Assembly (NCBI RefSeq): GCF_008638365.1
Contig: NZ_VWVU01000015.1
Location: forward strand, 79,963 to 143,962
Origin: Nocardiopsis quinghaiensis
GTDB lineage: Bacteria > Actinomycetota > Actinomycetes > Streptosporangiales > Streptosporangiaceae
Direction: 5' to 3'
DNA: 64,000 nucleotides
Positions 33,415-42,528 of the stretch are shown here, piece by piece (position 1 is the first letter of the stretch; each line of letters starts with the position of its first letter). Both the position numbers and the translations under genes were made by a program. The notes below the pieces were generated by a model. That model did no database searches, had not been told where the DNA came from, and saw only the letters and a program-made list of their open reading frames with translations.

Positions 33415-34689
33415 TTACCGGAGATGGCCGTCACCGGTGACCACGTACTTGGTGGAGGTCATCTCGGTGAGGCCCATAGGCCCTCTGGCGTGCAGTTTCT
33501 GAGTGGAAATACCAATTTCGGCACCGAAGCCGAATTCGCCGCCGTCGGTGAATCTCGTGGAGGCGTTGACCATGACCGCGGCGGAGTCGACCCGGGAGAC
33601 GAAGTACCGGGAGGCCTTCAGCGAGTCGGTGACGATCGCCTCGGTGTGCTGGGTGGAGTACCTGCGGATGTGCGCGAGTGCCTCGTCGATGGTGGACACC
33701 ACGCGCACGGACAGGTCCATGGCCAGGTACTCGGTCGCCCAGTCCTCCTCGGTGGCCTCCACCACGGTGGCCCCGGTCCGGTGCGCGGCGGCGACCTCCA
33801 GCACCCGCGGGTCGCCGTGCACGGTCACTCCGTGCTCGGCCAGCGACTCCAGGACGCGCGGCAGGAACACCCCGGCCACCGCCTCGTGCACCAGCAGGGT
33901 CTCGGCGGAGTTGCACACCGAGCAGCGCTGCGCCTTGGCGTTGGTGGCGATGGCCACGGCCTTGTCGAGGTCGGCCTCGGCGTCCACGTAGACGTGGCAC
34001 AGGCCCTCGCCGGTCTCGATGACCGGAACGGTGGAGTCGCGGACCACGGCCTGGATGAGGGAGCCGCCGCCGCGCGGGATGAGCACGTCCACCAGACCGC
34101 GCGCACGCATGAGCGCGGTGGAGGACTCGCGGGTGCGCCCGGGCACCATCTGGATGGCGTCCACGGGGACGCCGGTGCCCGCCAGGGCGTCCCGGAGGAC
34201 CTCGACGATGGCGGTATTGGAGGCGTAGGCCGAGGAGGAGCCGCGCAGCAGGGCGGCGTTGCCGCTCTTGAGGCACAGGGCGGCGGCGTCCACGGTGACG
34301 TTGGGACGGCCCTCGTAGATGATGCCGATGACACCGAGCGGCACCCGGATCTGGCGCAGGTCCAGGCCGTTGGGCAGCACGGAGCCGCGCACGGACTCGC
34401 CCACCGGGTCGGGCAGTTCGACGATTTCGCGTACGGCGTCGGCGATGGCCTCGATCCGCTGCGGGGTGAGGGTGAGCCGGTCGATCATGGCCGGGTCGGT
34501 GCCGTCCTGGCGTGCCCGCTCCACGTCCTCGGCGTTGGCCGCGGTGATCTCCTCGGCTCGCTTGACCAGGGCGTCGGCGATCGCCAGCAGCGCCGTGTCC
34601 TTCACCGCCCGGCTGAGCGGGGCGAGGTCGGCCGCGGCGTCCCTGGCGCGCTCCGCCACGGCGTGGACCTCGCGCTCGATGTCGCTCAT
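33415..34689 (-). CDS. proA: Gamma-glutamyl phosphate reductase
   Basis: 424 residues. Reduces gamma-glutamyl phosphate to glutamate semialdehyde with NADPH, the second step of proline synthesis. The catalytic cysteine lies in [14 protein letters not shown], and other family blocks are [13 protein letters not shown] and [20 protein letters not shown]. The start preferred is ATG at 34689; ATG at 34716 is an alternative. proB is not adjacent: it lies 4 kb upstream on the same strand, separated by accessory genes, suggesting insertion into an ancestral proBA pair. Confidence 0.93.
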   Translation of the reverse strand: MSDIEREVHAVAERARDAAADLAPLSRAVKDTALLAIADALVKRAEEITAANAEDVERARQDGTDPAMIDRLTLTPQRIEAIADAVREIVELPDPVGESVRGSVLPNGLDLRQIRVPLGVIGIIYEGRPNVTVDAAALCLKSGNAALLRGSSSAYASNTAIVEVLRDALAGTGVPVDAIQMVPGRTRESSTALMRARGLVDVLIPRGGGSLIQAVVRDSTVPVIETGEGLCHVYVDAEADLDKAVAIATNAKAQRCSVCNSAETLLVHEAVAGVFLPRVLESLAEHGVTVHGDPRVLEVAAAHRTGATVVEATEEDWATEYLAMDLSVRVVSTIDEALAHIRRYSTQHTEAIVTDSLKASRYFVSRVDSAAVMVNASTRFTDGGEFGFGAEIGISTQKLHARGPMGLTEMTSTKYVVTGDGHLR

Positions 34690-34885
34690 GGTGCTCTCTC
34701 TTTGTTGGGAGGCCATCCCGGAGTACCCGCCCTGCGGCGTCGGAGGACGTCAGGGATACGCACCGGGGTGAACACCTCCAGCGTATAGCGCCGTGCGTCC
34801 GGGAACACGGTCGTCCACAGGCCGCGACGACCGCTTCGCGTATCCGCCCGTGTTCGTCCGCGCCACCGGGACCGGGCCCCGGCCG

Positions 34886-34940
34886 AGAGGGCTCCCGGGC
34901 CGCGCCGGCCCCGGCCGCCGGCGCGGCCCGGGAGCCCTCT
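34886..34940 (-). terminator. Very strong hairpin terminator after PemK/MazF-like gene
   Basis: A perfect 23-base stem (AGAGGGCTCCCGGGCCG paired with its complement ending at 34940) with a 9-base loop, starting 5 bases beyond the stop of the gene at 34946. No T tract. Confidence 0.8.
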
Positions 34941-34945
34941 CCGGG

Positions 34946-35389
34946 TCAGCGCCAGCCGTAACGGGAGCGCAGGACCGCCGCGACCCTCCAGAACAGGTCC
35001 TCGTCCATGACCGCGGCCTCGCGGCGGATGCCGTCCTCGTCGAACTCGAAGAGCCGGTCCACCCGTACGTAGGAGTCGCGCTGCTCACGGTCCCAGGGGC
35101 CCGAGCCGATCGGCAGCCAGTCCTGGACCTCCCAGCCGTCGGGGCGCCGCGAGGACAGCATCAGGCCGTGCAGGAGCCCGTCGCGGCGGCCGACCACCAG
35201 CAGCGGGCGGTCCTTGCCCCGGCCCGGATCCTCCTCGTAGGGCACCCACGTCCACACGATCTCGCCCGCGTCGGCGAGGCCGTCGCGCTCGGGCGCGTAG
35301 ACGAGCGTGGTCGCGTTTCGGACGGTGGGGATCTCGCGGACCTCGCCGTGCTGGGGATGGTCGTCGCTTCGGCTCATCGTTTCGCTCAC
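34946..35389 (-). CDS. PemK/MazF-like protein, solitary
   Basis: 147 residues with the SH3-like barrel text of the PemK/MazF family: GEIVWTWVPYEEDPGRGKDR then PLLVVGRRDGLLHGLMLSS. True MazF toxins are mRNA endonucleases of about 110 residues encoded beside an antitoxin. Here no antitoxin gene is adjacent on either side and the protein is longer, so it is more likely a conserved chromosomal relative with unknown activity. The start is GTG at 35389; ATG at 35377 is an alternative. Confidence 0.75.
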   Translation of the reverse strand: MSETMSRSDDHPQHGEVREIPTVRNATTLVYAPERDGLADAGEIVWTWVPYEEDPGRGKDRPLLVVGRRDGLLHGLMLSSRRPDGWEVQDWLPIGSGPWDREQRDSYVRVDRLFEFDEDGIRREAAVMDEDLFWRVAAVLRSRYGWR

Positions 35390-35450
35390 GCCCGAATCCT
35401 AGGCCGTGGTCGCGGAAACGCCACCCGGGCCCTCCGTCCTGCGGGCCTCC

Positions 35451-36035
35451 TCAGCGCACCGCGAGCAGGGCCTCCAGCGCGCGGACGCAGTGGGCGACCT
35501 CCTCCCGCAGGGGGCGGGCACGGCCCTCCTCCGGGACGGCCGACCAGCGCAGCGCCCGGTCCTCCACGTAGGCGATCCACCCGTGTGCGACGGGCAGCGC
35601 GTCCCCGTCCAGGCCCAGGACCGCCAGGGCGCGCTCGGCCATGGCCAGGCGCAGGTCCTCCACGTGCTCCCCGCCCAGGCCCACGGCCCCGCTGCCGAAG
35701 ACCAGCGCCAGGTACGACTCGCGGCGCCGGTCGACCTGCCCGTAGTAGCGGGCCACGAACTGCGCGACCGCCTCGCTGGGGGAGAGCCCCTCGTCGGGGG
35801 CGGTGTTGCGCACGATCCGGCGCCCCGCGGCGGCCACGACGGCGTCGTGGAAGGCGGTCTTGTTCGGGAAGTAGTGGAACAGCAGCCCCCGGGAGATGCC
35901 CGCCTCCCTGGCCACCTCGTCGATGGGCAGCTCCTGGATGGGCTTCTCCACCAGCATCCGCAGCCCGATCCCGACCAGCTGGCGCCGGCGTTCGTCCTGG
36001 GTCATCCGCGTACGTCGCGGCGCTCGGTCGCTCAC
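35451..36035 (-). CDS. TetR-family transcriptional regulator
   Basis: 194 residues. The DNA-binding part is ELPIDEVAREAGISRGLLFH followed by YFPNKTAFHDAVV. The frame can start with ATG at 36047, but that codon lies inside a palindromic operator, so I prefer GTG at 36035. It is divergent from a short-chain dehydrogenase at 36165 with that palindrome between them, so it probably represses both. Confidence 0.88.
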   Translation of the reverse strand: MSDRAPRRTRMTQDERRRQLVGIGLRMLVEKPIQELPIDEVAREAGISRGLLFHYFPNKTAFHDAVVAAAGRRIVRNTAPDEGLSPSEAVAQFVARYYGQVDRRRESYLALVFGSGAVGLGGEHVEDLRLAMAERALAVLGLDGDALPVAHGWIAYVEDRALRWSAVPEEGRARPLREEVAHCVRALEALLAVR

Positions 36036-36037
36036 AC

Positions 36038-36056
36038 TATTGAGCATTGCTCAATA
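36038..36056. promoter_or_regulatory. Palindromic operator between tetR and SDR genes
   Basis: TATTGAGC and GCTCAATA form a perfect 8-base inverted repeat around ATT. TTGAGC-type palindromes are common TetR sites in actinomycetes. It abuts the GTG start chosen for the repressor. Confidence 0.7.
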
Positions 36057-36164
36057 AGGACGTAGTGTCAACGGCATGGACTTCGCACGGCGTCCCCTCC
36101 CCTCCTGGACGCGCTCCGCGGCAGGACCCGGGGACAGCACGAGAGACAGCACGGAGAAGCACAC

Positions 36165-36914
36165 ATGAGCAAGGGAACGATCCTCATCACCGGTGCCAGC
36201 GCCGGCCTCGGAGCCGAGATGGCGCGCCAGTTCGCGGCGCTCGGCTACGACCTGGGACTGTGCGCGCGGCGTACCGAGAAGATGGAGGCCCTGCGCGAGG
36301 AGATCACCGCGGCCCACCCCGACCGCCGGGTGGAACTGCGGGCGCTGGACGTCACCGACGACGAGGCCGTGTTCGGGGCCTTCAGGGAACTGACCGCGGC
36401 CCTCGGCACCGTGGACCGGGTGATCGTCAACGCCGGGCTCGGCAAGGGCGCCGCCCTGGGCAAGGGGCGCTACGACGCCAACCGCCAGACCGCGATGACC
36501 AACTTCGTGGGCGCCCTGGCCCAGTCGGAGGCGGCCATGGAGATCTTCCGCGCCCAGGGGCACGGCCACCTGGTGATGATCTCGTCGATGTCGGCGCTGC
36601 GCGGCATGCGCAAGGCCATGACCGTCTACGCCGCCACCAAGGCCGGTGTGGCCGCCATCGCCGAGGGCCTGCGCTCGGAGCGGGTGCCCGGCCTGGACGT
36701 GTCCGTGATCTACCCGGGCTACATCCGCTCGGAGATGAACGAGCACGTGCAGCAGAGGACCAGGTTCATGGTGGATACGGAGACCGGTGTGCGCTCGATG
36801 GTCGCCGCGATCGAGAAGCGCAGGGTGAGGGCGTACGTGCCCGCGTGGCCGTGGGCACCGATCGGCTTCGCGATGAAGCGGCTTCCCCTGTCGGCGGTCA
36901 GGAAGATGACGTAG
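36165..36914 (+). CDS. Short-chain dehydrogenase/reductase (SDR)
   Basis: 249 residues of the classical SDR family. The cofactor motif is ILITGASAGLGAEMARQFAA, with RR at the end of beta-2 (LCARRTEKM) favouring NADP. The catalytic residues are in MISSMSALRG and VYAATKAG (YxxxK). The C terminus has a basic, partly hydrophobic tail. The substrate is unknown. GGAGAAG lies 5 bases before the ATG. It is divergent from a TetR repressor and likely induced through it. Confidence 0.88.
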   Translation: MSKGTILITGASAGLGAEMARQFAALGYDLGLCARRTEKMEALREEITAAHPDRRVELRALDVTDDEAVFGAFRELTAALGTVDRVIVNAGLGKGAALGKGRYDANRQTAMTNFVGALAQSEAAMEIFRAQGHGHLVMISSMSALRGMRKAMTVYAATKAGVAAIAEGLRSERVPGLDVSVIYPGYIRSEMNEHVQQRTRFMVDTETGVRSMVAAIEKRRVRAYVPAWPWAPIGFAMKRLPLSAVRKMT

Positions 36915-36941
36915 GGCTCCGGGCGTCCCGGGCTCCGGCGC

Positions 36942-37826
36942 TCAGAGCTCCTGGACGGTGCCGATGATCCGCGCCCGCGCCCTGCTGCCCTCGGGGACCG
37001 GGACCAGCGGGTAGACGTGGAAGGCTCCCGCCTCCTCGTGCAACTCCGCCGCACCCCCGGCCTCGGCGATCATCGCGTGCAGGCGGCGGGTGTCGGGAAG
37101 GAACACGTCGTGGGTGCCGATGTAGAGGTCCACGGGCGGCAGCCCCGAGAGCACGCCGTTGACGGGGCTGAGCCGGGGGGCCGCCAGGTGCTCCCCGCCC
37201 GCCCAGGCTCTGGCGGCCTCCTTCAACCCGACCGGGCTGAGCCAGGGGTCGTCCCCCTCCACCTCGACGATGTCGGGGTTGGACATGGTCAGGTCCACCC
37301 ACGGGGAGACCAGGATCAGCCGCGCGGGCCGGGGCAGGTCCACCTCGGGCAGTGTCTGCGCGAGGGCGAGCGCCAGCCCGGCTCCTGCCGAGTCACCGGC
37401 GAAAACGGTCCGGCCGGCGTCGACGTGCTCCAGGAGCTCCCGGTACACGGCCTGGAGGAATCCGAAGGCCTCCCGATAGGTGTGCCGCGGCGCCAACCCG
37501 TAGAGGGGGACCTCCACCCGGCAGCCCGCGTCCGCCATCCGGGAGATCAGTACCCAGTGCCACGGCGAGATCTCGCTGATGTAGGTGCCTCCGTGCACGT
37601 ACAGCACGGCCTTGTCCGGCCGCCCTTCCCGGGGCAGGACCGTGTAACTGTCGAAGTCCCCCACCGCGCGCCGGGTGATCCCGTGCCGTTTGGCGACCCA
37701 GGCCGGGGGCGCGGGGTCGTCCTTGGGCTCGCTGATGCGCTGTCGCGCGCCCTCCACGGTCTCCATCGGACGCTTGCGCGCCACGCGGAACGCCAACGAC
37801 AGCACACGTGCCACCAGACTCGGCAT
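36942..37826 (-). CDS. Alpha/beta hydrolase, hormone-sensitive-lipase (HSL) type
   Basis: 294 residues. The HSL oxyanion motif is VLYVHGGTYISEISPWHW and the nucleophile elbow TVFAGDSAGAGLALALAQ. The acid lies in IGTHDVFLPD and the histidine in EEAGAFHVYPLVP. The family hydrolyses short-chain esters and acetylated lipids or drugs. The start is ATG at 37826 with GAGGGTG 7 bases upstream. It is convergent with the SDR gene and may act on related metabolites, which is speculation. Confidence 0.88.
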   Translation of the reverse strand: MPSLVARVLSLAFRVARKRPMETVEGARQRISEPKDDPAPPAWVAKRHGITRRAVGDFDSYTVLPREGRPDKAVLYVHGGTYISEISPWHWVLISRMADAGCRVEVPLYGLAPRHTYREAFGFLQAVYRELLEHVDAGRTVFAGDSAGAGLALALAQTLPEVDLPRPARLILVSPWVDLTMSNPDIVEVEGDDPWLSPVGLKEAARAWAGGEHLAAPRLSPVNGVLSGLPPVDLYIGTHDVFLPDTRRLHAMIAEAGGAAELHEEAGAFHVYPLVPVPEGSRARARIIGTVQEL

Positions 37827-37991
37827 GGGTGTCACCCTCTTCCTCGGAAGGTCCTGTGGTGAACCCTTCCACAAGCGCATGACAGGGCGGTGGAGGGGCT
37901 TCGCGTCCGGCGGTCGGGGTCGGGGGCCCGGCCCCGCCGACCGGTCGGTCCGAACGGACCGGGAGGAGCGTGCCCTCCGGCGCCGGGTCCG

Positions 37992-38864
37992 TCAGCAGGA
38001 CTCGCGGAGGTGGCCCGCCTCACCAGGGATGAGCAGGTCGCGGTCGCGCAGGATGGTGCGGGGCGGCGTGCCCGGAGCGCCGCAGACCTCCGCGAGGGCG
38101 GAACCGAGTGTGTCTGGGTACTCGACCGCGAGGACGCCTTCACCGTAGGCGTCGGTGTAGGCGCCGCACTCGTCGAAGGCCACGCACTCCTCGGCCACGG
38201 CGAAGTCGAATCCCGTCTCCTCCCGTGCCCGGCCGGTGATCTCGGCGGCGTTCTTCTGGGCCGCGGCCAGCCCCCGGTCGTGGGCGGCGGCGACCAGCTC
38301 GGCGGCCAGGGCCAGGTTGTCCTCCGCGGTCAGTGCCCCGCCCGAGCGATCGAAGGAGTCCAGGTTATCGAACTCCACGGCGTCGAAGCCCCGCTCGGCG
38401 CAGGTGGCGACGGCCTCCCCCACCACGCGGACGATCTCCTCCCGCGTGTCGGCGGAGGAGGTGTCCAGCAGCATCTCGTCCGGCCACCCCGGGTCGGCGA
38501 CGGGATCGCCGTCGGCGTCGCGCAGGACCAGGCCGGGGTGTTCGGAGAGCCAGCGGTCCCGGTCCTGGGGCTGGGTCTGGAAGCCGTTGACGTAGCAGAC
38601 GGAGTACAGGCCCGCGACGGGGTCGCCGGTGGAGTCGCGGACCACCGTGGCCACGTCCGGGGCGGGGGCGTACCCGCCGCCGAGCTGGTAGTCGAACGGG
38701 CCGTCCGGCGGGGGCTCCGGCGCCGGGAGGGCGGCGGACGCGCACCCCGCGCACAGGGCGGCGGCGAGGACCGCCACGGCCGAACGTGCCCCGAAGGCCC
38801 CGGCCGGTCGGCCCCGCCGCCCGTGCCCGCCCGGCGGGAGGGCCGGGAACGCCCTAGAGCACAA
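37992..38864 (-). CDS. GH114-type (endo-alpha-1,4-polygalactosaminidase-like) lipoprotein
   Basis: 290 residues. The Arg-rich N terminus is followed by AVAVLAAALCAGC, a lipobox-like export signal. The mature part matches GH114/TM1410-like text: FDYQLGGGYAPAPDVATVVR, LYSVCYVNGFQTQPQDRDRW, CAERGFDAVEFDNLDSFDRS and AAAQKNAAE, with the expected acidic residues in a TIM-barrel. Such enzymes cleave galactosaminogalactan or related exopolysaccharides. The only workable start is TTG at 38864, which overlaps the last 11 bases of proB, with AGGGA about 10 bases upstream, so it is translationally coupled to proB. Confidence 0.75.
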   Translation of the reverse strand: MCSRAFPALPPGGHGRRGRPAGAFGARSAVAVLAAALCAGCASAALPAPEPPPDGPFDYQLGGGYAPAPDVATVVRDSTGDPVAGLYSVCYVNGFQTQPQDRDRWLSEHPGLVLRDADGDPVADPGWPDEMLLDTSSADTREEIVRVVGEAVATCAERGFDAVEFDNLDSFDRSGGALTAEDNLALAAELVAAAHDRGLAAAQKNAAEITGRAREETGFDFAVAEECVAFDECGAYTDAYGEGVLAVEYPDTLGSALAEVCGAPGTPPRTILRDRDLLIPGEAGHLRESC

Positions 38865-40011
38865 CGAGGTCGTCCCTGTGCACCAGTTCCCGCTCGTAGG
38901 AGGGCCCCATCTCCCGGGCCAGCCACCGGGTGGACCGCCCCATCAGGTCGGGCACCTCGGCCGCGTCGTAGTTGACCAGTCCGCGCGCGACCACGCCGCC
39001 CCGCTCGTCGCACAGGTCCACCGGGTCGCCCGCGCTGAAGTCGCCGGCCACCCTCACCACACCGGCGGGCAGCAGGGACGCCTTCTCCCGCACCACCGCC
39101 GCGACCGCGCCGGGGTCCAGGACCAGGCTGCCCCGTCCGGCGGTGGCGTGCGCCAGCCACAGTTGGCGTGCGGAGGGGCGCCGCCCGCCGCCCGGGGAGA
39201 ACAGGGTGCCCACGCGGTCGCCCTCCAGCGCGGCGCGGGCGTTGGCCGCGGAGGTCAGCACGGTGTGCACCCCCGCCTCGGTGGCGATCCGCGCGGACGC
39301 CACCTTCGTGACCATTCCACCGGTGCCCACGCCCCGCTTTCCCGTGCTGCCGATGTCGATCCCGTCCAGGTCGGCCGGGCCGCGCACCAGGCTGACCACC
39401 GACGACTCCGGCGCGGAGGGGTCACCGTCGTACAGGGCGTCCACGTCCGACAGCAGCACCAGCGCGTCGGCGCGCATCAGGTGGGCCACCAGGGCCGCCA
39501 GCCGGTCGTTGTCGCCGAAGCGCAGTTCGTCGGTGGCCACGGTGTCGTTCTCGTTGACGATCGGCACGGCGCCGATGTCCAGCAGGCGGCGCAGCGTGCG
39601 CTGGGCGTTGCGGTGCTGTACCCGGCGCATCATGTCCTCCACCGTGAGCAGGACCTGTGCGGCGGTGAGCCCGTGCCCGGCCAGCTCGGCCGTGTACGCG
39701 GCCAGCAACAGTCCCTGCCCCACGCTCGCGGCGGCCTGCTGGGAGGCCAGGTCGCGGGGGCGGCGGGTCATCCCGAGCGGGGTCATCCCGGCCGCGACCG
39801 CGCCGGAGGAGACCAGGATCACCTCCTGGCCGACGGCGCGGCGGTCCGCCAGTACACGGACCAGGTCGCGGATGCGGCCGGAGTCGATCCGGCCCTCCGG
39901 GGTCGTCAGCGACGACGACCCCACCTTCACCACGACCCGGCCCGCGGCGGCCACCGCCGCGCGGCCCGCGGCCTCCGGGGAGTCGGTCTCTTCCAGTTCT
40001 GTGCTGTGCAC
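38854..40011 (-). CDS. proB: Glutamate 5-kinase
   Basis: 385 residues. Phosphorylates glutamate to gamma-glutamyl phosphate, the first step of proline synthesis. The amino-acid kinase domain shows VVVKVGSSSLTTPEGRIDSG, PIVNENDTVATDELRFGDND and GTGGMVTKVASARIATEAG; the C-terminal PUA domain begins near residue 280. The start chosen is GTG at 40011 with GGAAAG upstream. It follows obg by 82 bases, the usual actinobacterial order, and partners proA at 33415. Confidence 0.93.
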   Translation of the reverse strand: MHSTELEETDSPEAAGRAAVAAAGRVVVKVGSSSLTTPEGRIDSGRIRDLVRVLADRRAVGQEVILVSSGAVAAGMTPLGMTRRPRDLASQQAAASVGQGLLLAAYTAELAGHGLTAAQVLLTVEDMMRRVQHRNAQRTLRRLLDIGAVPIVNENDTVATDELRFGDNDRLAALVAHLMRADALVLLSDVDALYDGDPSAPESSVVSLVRGPADLDGIDIGSTGKRGVGTGGMVTKVASARIATEAGVHTVLTSAANARAALEGDRVGTLFSPGGGRRPSARQLWLAHATAGRGSLVLDPGAVAAVVREKASLLPAGVVRVAGDFSAGDPVDLCDERGGVVARGLVNYDAAEVPDLMGRSTRWLAREMGPSYERELVHRDDLVVL

Positions 40012-40093
40012 CGTGAGGGGCTTTCCATCCAGTGGCGCGGCGCCTGGCACCGCGCTCGTGCCTGTTCGGCCGGGCCGTCGGTCCCCGCGCGGA

Positions 40094-41458
40094 TCAGCCC
40101 AGCCGGGCGTCGGTTCCGCGCGGGCCGGACGGGACGATCTCGGCGTCCGTGGACGTGTCCCAGTCGAAGACCACGGAGTCCTCCTCGGTGCCGATACGCA
40201 CCTCGGCGCCCTCGGCGGCACCGGCCTTGGCCAGCTCCTCCTCGATGCCGATGCGGTGCAGGCGCTCGGCGAGGTAGCCCACGGCCTCGTCGTTGGAGAA
40301 GTCGGTCTGGCGCACCCACCGGGCGGGCTTGTCGCCGCGCACCTGGAAGGTGTTGTCGCCCAGCGGCACCACCTGGAAGGGGATGTCGCCGATCATCTGG
40401 GGCCGGATCACGATCCGGGTGGGCTCGGCCACGGGTGCGGCCTCGCGTGCCGCCGCGACCTGCTCGGCCAGGGCGAAGGACAGCTCGCGCAGGCCCTCGC
40501 GGGAGGCCGCGGAGACCTCCAGGACCTGGTAGCCGCGCTCGACCAGTATCGGGGTGACCAGCTCGGCCAGATCGCGCGCCTCGGGCACGTCGACCTTGTT
40601 CAGGGCGACCAGACGCGGCCGGTCGGACAGGTCCACGCCGGCGCGCTCGCCGTAGGCGGACAGCTCCGCCTCCAGGGCCTCCAGGTCGCTGACCGGGTCG
40701 CGGCCCTGCTCGTAGGTGGCGCAGTCCAGCACGTGCAGGAGGGTGGAGCAGCGCTCGATGTGGCGCAGGAACTCCAGGCCCAGACCCCTGCCGTCGCTGG
40801 CGCCGGGGATGAGCCCGGGCACGTCGGCGATGACGTACTGGACGCTGCCCGCCTCCACCACGCCCAGGTTGGGCACGAGGGTGGTGAACGGGTAGTCGGC
40901 GATCTTGGGGCGGGCCGCGGACATCGCGGCGATCAGGGACGACTTGCCCGCGCTGGGGAAGCCCACCAGGCCGACGTCGGCGATGGTCTTCATCTCCAGG
41001 CGCACGTCGAAGCCCTCGCCCTCCTCGCCCTTGAGTGCGAAGCCGGGCGCCTTGCGCTTCTTGGAGGCCAGCGCGGCGTTGCCCAGGCCGCCGCTGCCGC
41101 CCCGGGCGAGCACCAGGCGGGTGCCGTGGCCGACCATGTCGGCGATGACCTCTCCGTCCGCACGGGTGACCACGGTGCCGTCGGGCACCGTGAGGACGAG
41201 GTCCCCGCCGTTGGCCCCGGCGCGGTGGCCGCCCTGGCCGGGCGTGCCGTTGCGGGCGGCGCGGTGCGGGCGGCGCTGGTAGTCCAGCAGGGTCGCGGCC
41301 TGGGTGTCGACCTCCAGGACCACGTCGCCGCCCCGGCCGCCGTTGCCGCCGTCCGGGCCGCCCAGCGGCTTGAACTTCTCACGGTGCACGGAGGCACAGC
41401 CATGCCCGCCGTTCCCGGCCTTGACGTGCAAGACCGCCTCGTCGACGAAGTCAGGCAT
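40094..41458 (-). CDS. obg: GTPase Obg/CgtA
   Basis: 454 residues. An essential GTPase acting in 50S ribosome assembly and stress control. The glycine-rich Obg fold fills residues 1-158, the P-loop GFPSAGKS is at 166-173, switch text is [14 protein letters not shown], and NKVD lies in [12 protein letters not shown]. The C-terminal OCT domain ([20 protein letters not shown]) is present, as in Gram-positives. It follows rpmA with a hairpin in the 125-base gap. Confidence 0.96.
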   Translation of the reverse strand: MPDFVDEAVLHVKAGNGGHGCASVHREKFKPLGGPDGGNGGRGGDVVLEVDTQAATLLDYQRRPHRAARNGTPGQGGHRAGANGGDLVLTVPDGTVVTRADGEVIADMVGHGTRLVLARGGSGGLGNAALASKKRKAPGFALKGEEGEGFDVRLEMKTIADVGLVGFPSAGKSSLIAAMSAARPKIADYPFTTLVPNLGVVEAGSVQYVIADVPGLIPGASDGRGLGLEFLRHIERCSTLLHVLDCATYEQGRDPVSDLEALEAELSAYGERAGVDLSDRPRLVALNKVDVPEARDLAELVTPILVERGYQVLEVSAASREGLRELSFALAEQVAAAREAAPVAEPTRIVIRPQMIGDIPFQVVPLGDNTFQVRGDKPARWVRQTDFSNDEAVGYLAERLHRIGIEEELAKAGAAEGAEVRIGTEEDSVVFDWDTSTDAEIVPSGPRGTDARLG

Positions 41459-41528
41459 AACTCTCCCCGTTACTCTCCGGCCCCGGTACGGGGCCTACAA
41501 ACACGTGTGTCACCCAGTGACAACGCGA

Positions 41529-41558
41529 GGGGCGGGCCAGTGTTCCCTGGCCCGCCCC
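41529..41558 (-). terminator. Hairpin between rpmA and obg
   Basis: GGGGCGGGCCAG and CTGGCCCGCCCC form a perfect 12-base stem with a 6-base loop. It may terminate or attenuate the rplU-rpmA transcript before obg. Confidence 0.65.
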
Positions 41559-41583
41559 ACCTTCACAACGTCCGCGCGCGGCC

Positions 41584-41844
41584 CTACTCGGCGGCGACGG
41601 GAACGATGTTCACGGCCTTGCGGCCGCGGAAGCTGCCGAACTTGACCTGACCGGCGACCAGCGCGAACAGCGTGTCGTCACCACCACGGCCGACGTTGGC
41701 GCCGGGGTGGAACTTGGTGCCGCGCTGACGGATCAGGATCTCGCCAGCCGAGACGGCCTGACCACCGAAGCGCTTGACGCCGAGGCGCTTGGCGTTCGAG
41801 TCACGACCGTTACGGCTGGACGAAGCGCCCTTCTTGTGTGCCAT
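41584..41844 (-). CDS. rpmA: 50S ribosomal protein L27
   Basis: 86 residues, the normal length. It begins [20 protein letters not shown] and continues [20 protein letters not shown], the L27 signature near the peptidyl transferase centre. It follows rplU after 13 bases in the conserved L21-L27-Obg order. Confidence 0.98.
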   Translation of the reverse strand: MAHKKGASSSRNGRDSNAKRLGVKRFGGQAVSAGEILIRQRGTKFHPGANVGRGGDDTLFALVAGQVKFGSFRGRKAVNIVPVAAE

Positions 41845-41857
41845 TTCTCCAGGCCTC

Positions 41858-42169
41858 CTACTTCGCCGCGATGCCGGTGACGCGCACCTGGGTGTGCTTC
41901 TGGCGGTGCCCCTGGCGCTTCTTGTAACCGGTCTTGTTCTTGTACTTCAGGATGTTGATCTTGGGGCCCTTGGTCTCACCGAGGATCTCGGCGGTGACCG
42001 AGTAGCCGCTCAGCTTGTCCGCGTCGCTGATGACGTTGCCGTCCTCCACGACGAGGATGGGCTGCCACGTGAGGGTGGCGCCAGTCTCCTCAGAGACCTT
42101 GTCGATGTTCAGGACGTCATCGACAGACACCTTCTCCTGTCGGCCGCCCGCTCGCACGATCGCGTACAC
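41858..42169 (-). CDS. rplU: 50S ribosomal protein L21
   Basis: 103 residues. The product begins with the L21 text [17 protein letters not shown] and ends [18 protein letters not shown]. The GTG at 42169 has GGAAGAGAG about 8 bases upstream. It is first in the rplU-rpmA-obg series, preceded by a roughly 300-base leader after the RNase E terminator. Confidence 0.97.
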   Translation of the reverse strand: MYAIVRAGGRQEKVSVDDVLNIDKVSEETGATLTWQPILVVEDGNVISDADKLSGYSVTAEILGETKGPKINILKYKNKTGYKKRQGHRQKHTQVRVTGIAAK

Positions 42170-42467
42170 CGGGTAACTCTCTTCCTGCTCGCTCAACGAA
42201 TAATGCTCGGGACCATCCCCGAGACGTGAGGTCCGGGGTCCGGGTCCGGCAGTGCCTGTGCCCAGGCCCGCCGGGAGGCCCACTCCCCGTGTGGGCGGGG
42301 AGGCGCCTCGTTCCACGATCCACTGATCGCCTGTAGCGGGGCGCGGGGATCCGAGGGAAACAAACCCTGCGTGGAGAGCACTTCGGTGTCGGGGCGCGCG
42401 ATGTGGTGGAGCGCGCCGACGCACCGTCCATCAGATTACCACTGGCCCGCCACGGGCCTGCACACGT
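42170..42467 (-). other. Leader region upstream of rplU, no gene
   Basis: This stretch should contain the L21-L27 promoter and leader. Leaders of rplU can fold into an L21-binding structure, but I cannot confirm one here. The open frames crossing it show no family character. Confidence 0.4.
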
Positions 42468-42509
42468 GCCGTGGTCCGGACCGGACATACGCCCGGTCCG
42501 GACCACGGC
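42468..42509 (-). terminator. Perfect 17-base hairpin terminator after RNase E/G gene
   Basis: GCCGTGGTCCGGACCGG at 42468-42484 pairs exactly with 42493-42509 around the loop ACATACGC, 20 bases beyond the RNase stop. There is no T tract. Confidence 0.8.
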
Positions 42510-42528
42510 GGGGCTGCCGCCCCTCGGC

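Noticed and set aside
38972..41650. An 892-codon plus-strand open frame across proB, obg and rpmA
   Set aside because: It crosses three recognised genes on the other strand and shows no protein family character.
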